21,215 bases of DNA from Pelotomaculum sp. UBA5255 (GCA_002408725.1 DHTR01000030.1:1-21215), one strand, 5' to 3'. Counted from the first letter of the stretch, positions 1-6,939 are shown. The notes: generated by a model not told the origin, from the sequence alone. Translations and numbers: made by a program.

Positions 1-2
1 AC

Positions 3-1199
3 GGCAAGGAGTTCAATTCGGGCGAGGTGAAAGATCCGGCATCGGTAGGGATCCGCGCCGAAGGGAAGGACAGACTGGTCGTGACCCTGAAGGATCCCGT
101 GCCGTATTTTCTCTCGCTTACAGCCTTTCCGACGCTGTTTCCCGTACCGGAGAGTGCGGCTTCCCTGGATCCCGCCGGTTGGACCCAGACGCCTGCCGGG
201 TTTGCCGGCAACGGCCCCTTTAAGCTGACGGCCTGGGAACACAATAAACAAATCCTCTTGGAAAAGAACGACCATTACTGGGACAGTGAAAACGTAAAGC
301 TAAAAAATCTCGTGATTACACTGGTGGACGACTCAAATACGGAATTAGCTATGTTTGAAAGCGGTCAAATTGACATCGCGGAGACGCCTCCCTACCGTGA
401 AGTGGAAAGGCTGGCTAAAAGCGGCCGGCTCAAGCTGAGCCCCGATTTATCAAATGAGTACTACATGTTTAACACCAAGCTAAAGCCCTTTGATAATGTC
501 CAGGTCAGAAAGGCGCTATCCCTGGCCATTGACCGGGAGGCGCTGGTAACCAGCTTAACGAAAAGCGGCGAAAAGGCAGCTTATGCCTTCGTTCCCCCGG
601 GCGTTAGCGGGCCTGCCCCCGGTCAAGATTTTAGAAACCTCGGTGAAAAAATAATTGAAGGCTTTAACCCTGCAGAGGCAAAGAAAATGCTGGCCGAGGC
701 CGGTTTTCCGGAAGGCAGGGATTTTCCGAAAATTAAGCTTCTCCTGGACAACAACCAGAACCACAAAGCCGTGGCGGAGGCCATAACCGGTATGTGGTGC
801 GACCACCTCGGCGTTCAAAGCGAAATAATTGAGCAGGAATACAAGGTTTACCTGAGTACAATGTTTGAAAAAGACTACCAGGTGGCACGGGTGGGTTGGA
901 TTGCCGACTATAATGACCCCATGACCTTTTTGGATATGTGGATTAAGGGCAGTGATAACAACCTGGCGGAATGGGAAAACGCGGACTACGACCGGCTGAT
1001 TGGTATGGCTATGGGCACTGCGAAGGGGGCAACCCGGAGTGAAGCCCTGTTTGAAGCCGAAAAGATCCTGATGGATGAGCTTCCGGTTGTGCCTATTTAT
1101 TACTACACAAATCCTTACCTGGAAAAGGAAACAATCAAGGACGTCATTCACCCGAGCTTTGCTTTCTATGCTGAATTTAAATGGGCCTACGTGGAGTGA
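3..1199 (+). CDS. ABC transporter solute-binding protein, family 5 (5' partial)
   Basis: C-terminal roughly 400 residues of an extracellular solute-binding protein of the peptide/nickel (SBP_bac_5) family, which captures a peptide, metal chelate or similar ligand outside the membrane and hands it to the permease pair encoded next. The reading frame is open from the left edge of the window, so the start codon, signal peptide and lipobox lie outside; a GTG at position 27 is internal and not the real start. Family-like stretches are visible: NGPFKLTAWE, the ligand-lobe region YYMFNTKLKPFDNVQVRKAL followed by AIDRE, and the closing part VVPIYYYTNPYLE. The stop TGA is followed directly by the permease gene, so this is one operon. 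Ligand cannot be told from sequence: dipeptide, oligopeptide, nickel or opine-metallophore systems share this fold. Confidence 0.93.
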   Translation, partial: GKEFNSGEVKDPASVGIRAEGKDRLVVTLKDPVPYFLSLTAFPTLFPVPESAASLDPAGWTQTPAGFAGNGPFKLTAWEHNKQILLEKNDHYWDSENVKLKNLVITLVDDSNTELAMFESGQIDIAETPPYREVERLAKSGRLKLSPDLSNEYYMFNTKLKPFDNVQVRKALSLAIDREALVTSLTKSGEKAAYAFVPPGVSGPAPGQDFRNLGEKIIEGFNPAEAKKMLAEAGFPEGRDFPKIKLLLDNNQNHKAVAEAITGMWCDHLGVQSEIIEQEYKVYLSTMFEKDYQVARVGWIADYNDPMTFLDMWIKGSDNNLAEWENADYDRLIGMAMGTAKGATRSEALFEAEKILMDELPVVPIYYYTNPYLEKETIKDVIHPSFAFYAEFKWAYVE

Positions 1200-1201
1200 C
1201 G

Positions 1202-2125
1202 ATGTTAGCCTATGTTTTAAAAAGGGCCGGTTTTAACCTGGGAGTCATGGCAGTTGTAGTGACTCTCACCTTTTTCTTGATGCGTCTGTTGCCCGGGGAC
1301 CCATTTATGTCCCAGAGGGTAAATCCCGAGATAAAGGCCAACCTTTATTCAAAATACCATTTGGACCAGCCTGTTTCCAGGCAGTACGCGGAATACCTGT
1401 CCGCCCTGTCCAGGTTTGACCTGGGGGAATCCTTGAAATATCCGGGGCGGACGGTTAACCAGATCATCGCCGAGTCCTTTCCCGTATCGGCAGCCGTGGG
1501 CTCTTTAGCCCTGGTTCTTTCGGTTGTCCTGGGTGTGGCCATGGGAGTTCTGTCGGCTGTATGGCACAGCAGGTGGCCGGGCCGGCTGATCCTGGCTCTG
1601 ACAACGCTGGGCCTGTCTATCCCTAATTTTGCCGTTGGGGCGGGGCTGATTTATATATTTGCTTTAAAGCTTAAAATGTTTCCAGTGGCGATGTACGAGA
1701 GGCCCCTTGATCTTATGCTGCCGGTACTCACGCTCTCGGCCTGGCCTGCGGCCGTTATAACCCGGCTGATCCGGACGGAAATGATTGAGGTCTTAAACAA
1801 AGACTATATTATTGCGGCCAGGGTCAGGGGTCTGGGGTCCGCCTCAGTCATCCTGCGGCACGCTCTGCCCAATGCCCTCCCCGCAGCCATTCATTATACC
1901 GGCCCCCTGGCCGCAGCGCTGCTGACTGGAAGCTTTATCGTGGAAAAAATTTTTGCGCTGCCGGGTCTGGGGCAATACTATATCACATCCATCGGCAACC
2001 GTGACTATAATCTGGTGGCCGGAATTACCATCTTTTATACGTTTATTTTACTGGTTTCCACCTTTTTGGCGGATATTCTAACATTTTTGATGAATCCCCA
2101 GTGCCGATACAGGAATGAGTCTTGA
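1202..2125 (+). CDS. ABC transporter permease, DppB/OppB/NikB type
   Basis: Inner-membrane permease (307 aa) of the same importer. Hydrophobic segments are spread over the length, with a first helix right after MLAYVLKRAGFNL, a periplasmic stretch containing LLPGDPF and the typical HLDQPVSRQY, and the cytoplasmic EAA coupling loop ARVRGLGSASVILRHALPNALP that docks on the ATPases. The start is set at the ATG at 1202 because GGAG lies 5 bases upstream, within the stop region of the preceding gene; an upstream in-frame ATG at 1181 would only add seven residues inside the preceding coding sequence. It overlaps the next permease by 11 bp, consistent with translational coupling. Length is normal for the family. 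Confidence 0.93.
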   Translation: MLAYVLKRAGFNLGVMAVVVTLTFFLMRLLPGDPFMSQRVNPEIKANLYSKYHLDQPVSRQYAEYLSALSRFDLGESLKYPGRTVNQIIAESFPVSAAVGSLALVLSVVLGVAMGVLSAVWHSRWPGRLILALTTLGLSIPNFAVGAGLIYIFALKLKMFPVAMYERPLDLMLPVLTLSAWPAAVITRLIRTEMIEVLNKDYIIAARVRGLGSASVILRHALPNALPAAIHYTGPLAAALLTGSFIVEKIFALPGLGQYYITSIGNRDYNLVAGITIFYTFILLVSTFLADILTFLMNPQCRYRNES

Positions 2126-2966
2126 AATGGTTTACTTGAGAGTCTTTCAGAACCGGCTGGTTTTAGTCTGCGTGGCTTTAATCGTACTTTATATCTTGAT
2201 TTCCTTCGGGGGCACGGTCTTTTTGCCGCACCATCCAAACGCTCAAAACCTGGATCAGGCTAATCTGACCCCCTGTCCCGCCCACTGGCTGGGGACCGAT
2301 TACCTGGGCAGGGATTTGTTTTCCAGGATTCTATCCGGGGTTAGAATATCACTGATCATCGCCTTTTTTGCGACGCTCATTAATGTAACGGTGGGATTCC
2401 TGGTGGGAAGCGTTTCGGGTCTCCTTGGGGGTATTGTGGACCGGTTTTTAACGGGTCTAATTGACTTGTTCTGGTGCATTCCTCCTTTCCTGATCGTGGT
2501 GATGCTGACGGTGGTCCTGGAACCGGGCATTAAAAACATCTTTATCGCGCTGGGAGTGGTTTTCTGGGTTCCTACCGCCCGGATCATCCGGGGAGAGGTT
2601 TTTTTACTTAGAAATGCGCAGTTCATCCGGATTGCCAGAATGAACGGCGCCAGTTACGCCCAGATCATCTTTTTACATGTTCTTCCTAACTGCTTTCCCG
2701 TTTTGCTTACAACTGCCATATTTTCCGTCCCCGATGCGGTCCTGGCTGAAGCCTTCCTGAGCATCGTGGGACTGGGCGTAACGGCCCCCGATGCAAGCCT
2801 GGGCGTGTTGATTTCCGACGGCCTGCAGTCTTTTAGGGTTTATCCCTGGCAGTGGTTTTTCCCAATCCTGACCTTAAGCATGTTTGTGCTGTGTTTTAAT
2901 ATTCTGGGTGATCTGATCCACAGGTCTTTCAGAGGCCGTTCTAAAGGAATCTTAGGAAATGATTAA
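2115..2966 (+). CDS. ABC transporter permease, DppC/OppC/NikC type
   Basis: Second permease subunit (283 aa). It shows the hallmark N-terminal layout of the DppC branch: one helix (residues about 10-30), then the extracytoplasmic motif HWLGTDYLGRDLFSRILSG near residues 56-74, then about five membrane segments, with the EAA loop ARMNGASYAQIIFLHVLPN near residues 174-192. Partners with the upstream DppB-type protein as a heterodimer. Start ATG 2115 overlaps the upstream gene's end; an ATG at 2127 is a possible alternative. The 3' end overlaps the next ATPase gene by 8 bp. Confidence 0.93.
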   Translation: MSLEMVYLRVFQNRLVLVCVALIVLYILISFGGTVFLPHHPNAQNLDQANLTPCPAHWLGTDYLGRDLFSRILSGVRISLIIAFFATLINVTVGFLVGSVSGLLGGIVDRFLTGLIDLFWCIPPFLIVVMLTVVLEPGIKNIFIALGVVFWVPTARIIRGEVFLLRNAQFIRIARMNGASYAQIIFLHVLPNCFPVLLTTAIFSVPDAVLAEAFLSIVGLGVTAPDASLGVLISDGLQSFRVYPWQWFFPILTLSMFVLCFNILGDLIHRSFRGRSKGILGND

Positions 2967-3924
2967 AGTCGAAGGCCTGTGTCTCAGCGTAAATAAGAAG
3001 AAAAGCACTTTTCGCCTGGTTAGAGACGTTAATTATAGTCTGGAACAGGGCGAGACGCTGGCCATTGTAGGTGAATCAGGCAGTGGGAAGAGCCTGATTA
3101 CATACGCTCTGCTGGGGATGCTGAACCATCTGGAAGGCCTGGAGGGTACCGTCGAGGCCTTTGGTCAGAAAAACATTCTGAAGGCGTCCTCAAAAGAAAT
3201 ACGGCGCCTGAGAAGAAACAAGATTGGGTACATTCCTCAGAATCCCCGGGAATCCTTAACCCCCACGCTAAGGATTGGCAGCCAGTTGGCGGAAGTGGTT
3301 GCGGCCAAGACGGGAAAAAGCAGGCGAAGCTGCCGGCTAATATCTAGAAATCTTCTGCAGCCTCTGGGATTCTCCGAGCCGGAAAAAGTTTTGCAAATGT
3401 ACCCGCACCAATTAAGCGGAGGCATGTGCCAGCGGGTTGCCGTTGCGATGGCAATCGCAAGCAGCCCCGCTGCAGTTGTTGCCGACGAGCCGACCTCCTC
3501 CCTGGATCTCTTGACAAAATACGAGATTATAAAGGTTATTAAGAGTGCCCAGGAGGAACAGCGTTTCACGCTGGTTCTGGTTACCCATGACCTTGATCTG
3601 GCTTTTAAATATTGCAATAAAATTGCCGTTGTATACGGCGGAAGGTTGTTTGAAATGGGGACGGCGAATGAGCTTTATGTCAGACCCAGGCACCCTTATA
3701 CCAGGGGTCTGGTCAGGTGTTTCACCGGTGCCGGCATGGCTAATTCCGGTCTTCACTACATTCCCGGGGAACCCGTCAGCATCTATACGCAGTTTACAGG
3801 ATGCCGCTATTTTAACCGTTGTCAGATGCGTCTTGAGATTTGTGAAGTAAAAGAACCGCCCTGTGTCCGCACGGATGGCCGCCGGGTAGCCTGCTGGCTT
3901 TACGGAAGGGATGAAGGCAAGTGA
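2959..3924 (+). CDS. ABC transporter ATP-binding protein, DppD/OppD type
   Basis: First ATPase subunit (321 aa) energising the importer from the cytoplasmic side. Walker A GESGSGKS at residues 38-45, Q-loop Q94 (IPQNP), signature LSGGM at 152-156, Walker B VVADEP at 173-178 with catalytic E177, and switch histidine H210 (VTHD). The C-terminal part carries the oligopeptide/dipeptide ATPase extension: HPYTRGLV followed by the cysteine-rich GCRYFNRC...C...C segment typical of OppD/DppD/OppF, where the cysteines may hold an iron-sulfur cluster in some members. Start ATG 2959 lies within the end of the permease gene. All catalytic residues are intact. Confidence 0.93.
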   Translation: MIKVEGLCLSVNKKKSTFRLVRDVNYSLEQGETLAIVGESGSGKSLITYALLGMLNHLEGLEGTVEAFGQKNILKASSKEIRRLRRNKIGYIPQNPRESLTPTLRIGSQLAEVVAAKTGKSRRSCRLISRNLLQPLGFSEPEKVLQMYPHQLSGGMCQRVAVAMAIASSPAAVVADEPTSSLDLLTKYEIIKVIKSAQEEQRFTLVLVTHDLDLAFKYCNKIAVVYGGRLFEMGTANELYVRPRHPYTRGLVRCFTGAGMANSGLHYIPGEPVSIYTQFTGCRYFNRCQMRLEICEVKEPPCVRTDGRRVACWLYGRDEGK

Positions 3925-4670
3925 AAAAGGTGCCGCTCCTGTCCGGATCTAACCTGATGTTTTCCTATCCCGGTTCCAGGCAAAAAAAGAAAGCTCTGGA
4001 AGATATCGACCTGGATATCTTTGCGGGTGAGAAGGTAGGCATCTTAGGTGCAAGCGGTTCTGGAAAAACAACGTTATCCTTGATCTTGGCGGGGTTTGAA
4101 AAGCCCTCGTCAGGCCTTCTTTTATTTAACGGGAACCGGCTTCAAGGAAGAAAAGCATACCGTGACTACAGGCTCAGGATCCAATACCTGTTTCAAAACC
4201 CCATGGGTGCGGTAAATCGGTACAGAAAGATTTTTGAAATTGTTTCCGAGCCCCTGATCTACCGCAAATTTAAAAAAGAAGCAATTGAATCCATTGCTTC
4301 AGAGATGTTAAAGATGGTGGGAATGGACCCTTTGCGCTGGAATGACTACCCGGATCAACTGAGCCTGGGACAAATCCAAAGGGTGTGCCTGGCCCGCGCC
4401 ATGTCAACCGGTCCGGAGATATTGATCTGCGACGAGCCTTTTTCTGCCCTTGACGTGTCAAATCGCGGTAAAATGGAGGAAATATTATTATTTTTAAATG
4501 TAAAACATGGTGTTACACTCATTATTATTAGTCATGAGCCAAAAACACTCTTACATCTATGTTATAAGGTATTAGTTTTACACGAGGGGAAGAAAGTTGA
4601 CTTATTTGACATAACAAAAGAAAATGATCAGTTAAGTGAATATACCATGAAATTATTGAATCAGATTTGA
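3921..4670 (+). CDS. ABC transporter ATP-binding protein, short DppF/NikE type
   Basis: Second ATPase subunit (249 aa) that would pair with the DppD-type ATPase. Walker A GASGSGKT at residues 43-50, Q-loop in YLFQNP, Walker B ILICDEP followed by FSALD, and switch histidine in ISHEP. The signature is LSLGQ instead of LSGGQ. It lacks the C-terminal cysteine extension found in OppF/DppF and has the length of NikE/CntF-like subunits, which slightly favours a nickel or metallophore role over peptides, though this is weak. Start GTG 3921 overlaps the preceding stop by 4 bp (GTGA). GC falls from about 60% to about 30% after codon 180, just past Walker B; the protein still reads as a complete fold. 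Confidence 0.9.
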   Translation: MKKVPLLSGSNLMFSYPGSRQKKKALEDIDLDIFAGEKVGILGASGSGKTTLSLILAGFEKPSSGLLLFNGNRLQGRKAYRDYRLRIQYLFQNPMGAVNRYRKIFEIVSEPLIYRKFKKEAIESIASEMLKMVGMDPLRWNDYPDQLSLGQIQRVCLARAMSTGPEILICDEPFSALDVSNRGKMEEILLFLNVKHGVTLIIISHEPKTLLHLCYKVLVLHEGKKVDLFDITKENDQLSEYTMKLLNQI

Positions 4671-4717
4671 GGTAAAGGCAAGCTTTAATTATTAATAATT
4701 AAAGTTTGCCTTTACCT
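4670..4717. repeat. 48-bp near-perfect palindrome abutting the ATPase stop codon
   Basis: The arms AGGTAAAGGCAA-G-CTTTAATTATT and its reverse complement meet without a spacer; the only irregularity is one position (g/t) that still pairs as G-U in RNA. The first base is the last base of the TGA stop of the ATPase gene. As RNA it makes a long hairpin that could end or stabilise the importer mRNA, but there is no T-run after it, so a classical rho-independent terminator is not shown. As DNA it could be a cruciform or a small mobile palindrome. Confidence 0.85.
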
Positions 4718-4842
4718 GGTTAAAACTATATAATGAAAGTGAAAATGCCCATGAATACCTGTTAATTTCTGCAGGAAATGACGTTCAATGTAAATTTTCA
4801 AAATATAGTCGTATATTGTTGAAAGATGTTGAAAAGATATGG

Positions 4843-4871
4843 TGGACAAGTAGTAAATATTGATATATACT
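4843..4871 (+). promoter_or_regulatory. Promoter of the tandem peptide genes, with a dyad over the -10
   Basis: TGGACA at 4843-4848 and TATACT at 4866-4871 are separated by 17 bases, a good sigma-A match that predicts transcription from about 4878. A perfect dyad TACTG-AATA-CAGTA (4868-4881) covers the end of the -10 and the start point, the usual place for a repressor operator. No regulator gene is nearby in the window. The promoter match is direct observation; its use is inferred. Confidence 0.6.
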
Positions 4872-4899
4872 GAATACAGTAATAAGATGGAAAAGTCAG

Positions 4900-4926
4900 T
4901 TAGTTAATCTATAAGTAATCAACTAA
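4900..4926 (+). promoter_or_regulatory. Leader hairpin just before the first peptide RBS
   Basis: TTAGTTAAT (4900-4908) can pair with ATCAACTAA (4918-4926), one mismatch, nine-base loop. It ends 5 bases before the GAAGGGAGG ribosome site of the first peptide gene. The second copy has no such hairpin in front. It is AT-rich and weak, so a function is only possible. Confidence 0.35.
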
Positions 4927-4930
4927 TTAT

Positions 4931-5169
4931 TGAAGGGAGGAAGAAAAATGCGTTGGATTCCGTATAGTCTTCTCGTCATCATGTCTCTGGTTATCGCTTC
5001 AGGCGCAGGTCACAGGTGGTAGTGATTAGCTAAGTAAAAACTGAATTAAGTAACAATCTTGGTAAAAATTAAAGGTTTGTGAAGGGAGGAAGAAAAATGC
5101 GTTGGATTCCGTATAGTCTTCTCGTCATCATGTCTCTGGTTATTGCTTCAGGAGCAGGTCACAGGTGGT
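4931..5169 (+). repeat. Two 90-bp direct repeats (RBS plus peptide ORF)
   Basis: Units at 4931-5020 and 5080-5169 match at 88 of 90 positions, 149 bp apart. The match starts one base before the GAAGGGAGG ribosome site and ends at the first base of the stop codon; the sequences before, between and after are unrelated. The two differences are silent third-codon changes (ATC/ATT and GGC/GGA), and the stop differs as TAG/TAA. Confidence 0.95.
4948..5022 (+). CDS. 24-residue hydrophobic micropeptide, copy 1
   Basis: A short ORF too small for normal gene finders. The ATG follows GAAGGGAGG with a 7-base gap, as strong a ribosome site as any in the window. The peptide begins MRWIPY, has a hydrophobic core LLVIMSLVIA with a preceding S, and ends SGAGHRW. 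It has one basic residue before the core and H-R-W after it, so it could be a short transmembrane helix or an exported signal-peptide-like precursor; V-I-A and S-G-A before the tail resemble signal peptidase I sites. I do not recognise the family. The identical second copy, the ribosome site and the flanking promoter and terminator are the evidence that it is real. Alternatives: pheromone precursor, type I toxin, or membrane-protein partner. Confidence 0.8.
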   Translation: MRWIPYSLLVIMSLVIASGAGHRW

Positions 5170-5171
5170 AA
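5097..5171 (+). CDS. 24-residue hydrophobic micropeptide, copy 2
   Basis: Encodes exactly the same 24 residues as the copy 149 bp upstream, with the same GAAGGGAGG ribosome site at the same distance. The two nucleotide differences are synonymous and the stop is TAA instead of TAG. No promoter of its own is evident in the 59 bp between the copies, so it is probably cotranscribed with copy 1; a rho-independent terminator follows 30 bp after the stop. Duplication would double the dose of the same peptide. Function unknown. Confidence 0.8.
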   Translation: MRWIPYSLLVIMSLVIASGAGHRW

Positions 5172-5201
5172 AAACCTTACATAATATACAGAAAATCCTG
5201 A

Positions 5202-5235
5202 GCGTCCTTCAAAATAAACAGAAGGACGCTTTTTT
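5202..5235 (+). terminator. Rho-independent terminator after the peptide genes
   Basis: GCGTCCTTC (5202-5210) and GAAGGACGC (5221-5229) form a 9-bp perfect stem with a 10-base A-rich loop, followed by six T's. It closes the peptide transcription unit, giving a predicted transcript of roughly 360 bases from the promoter at 4843-4871. It also lies in the convergent gap after the minus-strand gene, but no T-run exists on that strand. Confidence 0.9.
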
Positions 5236-5262
5236 ATTAATAAGCTTTTGTTGAGCTAACGC

Positions 5263-5703
5263 TCAGGCTTGCAGGGATTGAAGCAGCCGGTACAGGTTTT
5301 TCTTAAACCTGGTGTCATCTTCCGCTGTTCTTTTTTTAGGTCCCCTGGTTCTGCCCCCGCTCCTTCGGTGTTTCGCTTTCAGATTCCTTTCCTCAAGGAG
5401 AAAATCAATGGTCTCCTTCCGAAAAACCCGTCCGGTTGGGGATAGCGCAGCTGCGCCCTTGCCAAGGACCATTGCTGCCAGTCCCCAGTCCTGGGTAACC
5501 ACGAGATCTCCCCTGGCCGAAAGGTTAACCACCTGTAAATCCGTCTCCTGGGAGGCATCACCTACAACCACATGAAGGTCTGATTCGATCCGGTGGTTAA
5601 AGCTGGCAACGGTGACCAGGGAAACGGAAAACTTCATTGCCGCCTTTCGGCAGATGCCCAGAGCATTTTTGGGTGTGGCGTCGGCATCGATGATAATCTT
5701 CAT
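5263..5703 (-). CDS. YaiI/YqxD family protein (DUF188, UPF0178)
   Basis: A 146-residue cytoplasmic protein of the DUF188 family, related in fold to PIN/NYN nucleases; its biochemical role is not established. Recognised by [13 protein letters not shown] at the N-terminus, the central [30 protein letters not shown], and the late [14 protein letters not shown] motif. E. coli YaiI has Cys in the N-terminal DADACP motif; here it is Thr. The ATG at 5703 is chosen because the family begins at MKI; an in-frame GTG at 5721 would overlap the AGGTGAGG ribosome site. It converges with the peptide unit and diverges from the GTPase gene. Confidence 0.92.
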   Translation of the reverse strand: MKIIIDADATPKNALGICRKAAMKFSVSLVTVASFNHRIESDLHVVVGDASQETDLQVVNLSARGDLVVTQDWGLAAMVLGKGAAALSPTGRVFRKETIDFLLEERNLKAKHRRSGGRTRGPKKRTAEDDTRFKKNLYRLLQSLQA

Positions 5704-5731
5704 TTCCTTTTCGTTCCTCACCTAAAAGTTT

Positions 5732-5760
5732 TTGCATTGGCCCTACTATTCTATTATAAT
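5732..5760 (+). promoter_or_regulatory. Promoter of the TGS GTPase gene, overlapping a minus-strand -10
   Basis: TTGCAT (5732-5737), 17 bases, then a perfect TATAAT (5755-5760) point rightwards toward the GTPase, giving a leader of about 130 bases. The same ATTATAAT block supplies a TATAAT on the other strand (5758-5753) positioned for the DUF188 gene, with a weak TTCTGA-like -35. The two divergent promoters would share the -10 region and may exclude each other. Confidence 0.5.
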
Positions 5761-5896
5761 CCTTTTGAGCCGGGATTCAGAATTTTCCTGGTTGTTTATT
5801 TCTGGTGAAAGGTTTTTATTGCAGCTCGAGAGAATCTTAAAAATAGTTTAGCCTTAGAGCAATAATTTCTATTTACTTAGAAAGGGGGTATCTTTC

Positions 5897-6871
5897 TTGC
5901 CGGCAAACCTGACACCTCAATATTATGAGGCGGAAGAAACTTTTAAGAAGGCCGCTACGGTTGAGGAAAAGATTGTGGCGCTGGAGGAAATGCTGGCAGT
6001 CATTCCCAAGCATAAGGGCACGGAAAAGATGCAGGCGGAACTGAAGAGGCGCCTTTCCAAACTCCGGGGGGAAGGACAGAAAAAAACAAAAACCGGTCGT
6101 GCCGACCCCTTTTATGTAGAAAGACAGGGGGCTGGACAGGTCGCGATGCTCGGGTTTCCGAACACCGGCAAATCTTCCCTGCTGGCCGCCTTGACCAGAG
6201 CCAGACCCAGGGTAGCCGATTATCCTTTTACAACCACCCTGCCCCTGGCCGGCATGATGCCGTACCAGGATATCTTAATCCAGTTGGTGGACACCCCGCC
6301 GGTGACGGAAGACACGATTCCGCCCGGCCTCACCGGGACCCTCCGCAACGCAGACGCCTTGCTGGTGTTGATTGATGCCGGTTCGGACGACTGCCTGGAA
6401 CAACTGCATTTTTGCCTGAACTATCTTTCGGAAAAGAAAACCATCCGGGGGGGAGGGAATCCCACTGCCGGGGGGATCTCGCCTGATCGCTTGCTGGTGC
6501 TTGCCACCAGAGCGGACAAGGACAACGACGGCGAAAAAACCCAAATCCTAAGAGAATTGGGCCCTCCCGGAATAAACATTTTTCCTGTATCGGCGCTGAG
6601 CGGAATAGGTCTGGAGGACCTGAAGGAGAAGATTTTTGAAATGCTGGGGATAATTCGCATCTACACCAAAGTTCCGGGCAAGGAGCCTGATTTGAAGACG
6701 CCTTTCATCCTCAAGAGGGGGAGTACCGTTGTAGACCTGGCCGGGGCGATTCACCGGGATCTGCCCCGATCTATGAAGAATGCCAGGATCTGGGGGTCGG
6801 CGCGATTTGAAGGGCAGTCTGTGATGAAAGACTATGAATTACAGGACCGGGATATCGCTGAAATCAGTTAA
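5897..6871 (+). CDS. DRG/Obg-like GTPase with C-terminal TGS domain
   Basis: A 324-residue P-loop GTPase of the TRAFAC/OBG-HflX group, close in layout to developmentally regulated GTP-binding (DRG) proteins and presumed to act with ribosomes or RNA. A helical N-terminus with the family-like [10 protein letters not shown] at residues 36-45 leads into G1 GFPNTGKS (86-93), switch threonines 112-114, G3 DTPP (132-135) and G5 VSALSG (231-236). The G4 position reads ATRADK (203-208) rather than NKxD. Residues 254-324 form a TGS domain (ubiquitin-like RNA-binding fold) ending [12 protein letters not shown]. Start TTG 5897 is supported by AAAGGGGG 8 bases upstream. Alone in its transcription unit. 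Confidence 0.9.
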   Translation: MPANLTPQYYEAEETFKKAATVEEKIVALEEMLAVIPKHKGTEKMQAELKRRLSKLRGEGQKKTKTGRADPFYVERQGAGQVAMLGFPNTGKSSLLAALTRARPRVADYPFTTTLPLAGMMPYQDILIQLVDTPPVTEDTIPPGLTGTLRNADALLVLIDAGSDDCLEQLHFCLNYLSEKKTIRGGGNPTAGGISPDRLLVLATRADKDNDGEKTQILRELGPPGINIFPVSALSGIGLEDLKEKIFEMLGIIRIYTKVPGKEPDLKTPFILKRGSTVVDLAGAIHRDLPRSMKNARIWGSARFEGQSVMKDYELQDRDIAEIS

Positions 6872-6903
6872 ATAAGGAATCCTGCAAAATATGCGGGAAC
6901 TGC

Positions 6904-6932
6904 TTGCTTTCATTTTAGGTTAAAATTATGTA
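6904..6932 (+). promoter_or_regulatory. Possible promoter of the hairpin-rich region
   Basis: TTGCTT (6904-6909), 17 bases, then TATGTA (6927-6932) and a further AT-rich run. The -10 is poor. If used, transcription would begin around 6940, at the left end of the candidate structured RNA. Confidence 0.3.
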
Positions 6933-6939
6933 ATATTAT

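Noticed and set aside
555..1151. 198-residue minus-strand ORF
   Set aside because: Antisense to the solute-binding protein gene; no ribosome site or recognisable motif.
4931..5171. CRISPR or insertion-sequence interpretation of the direct repeats
   Set aside because: Only two copies, each holding a complete ORF with ribosome site, no inverted ends, no cas or transposase gene.
5312..5575. 87-residue plus-strand ORF
   Set aside because: Overlaps the DUF188 gene on the other strand, whose family motifs are clear.
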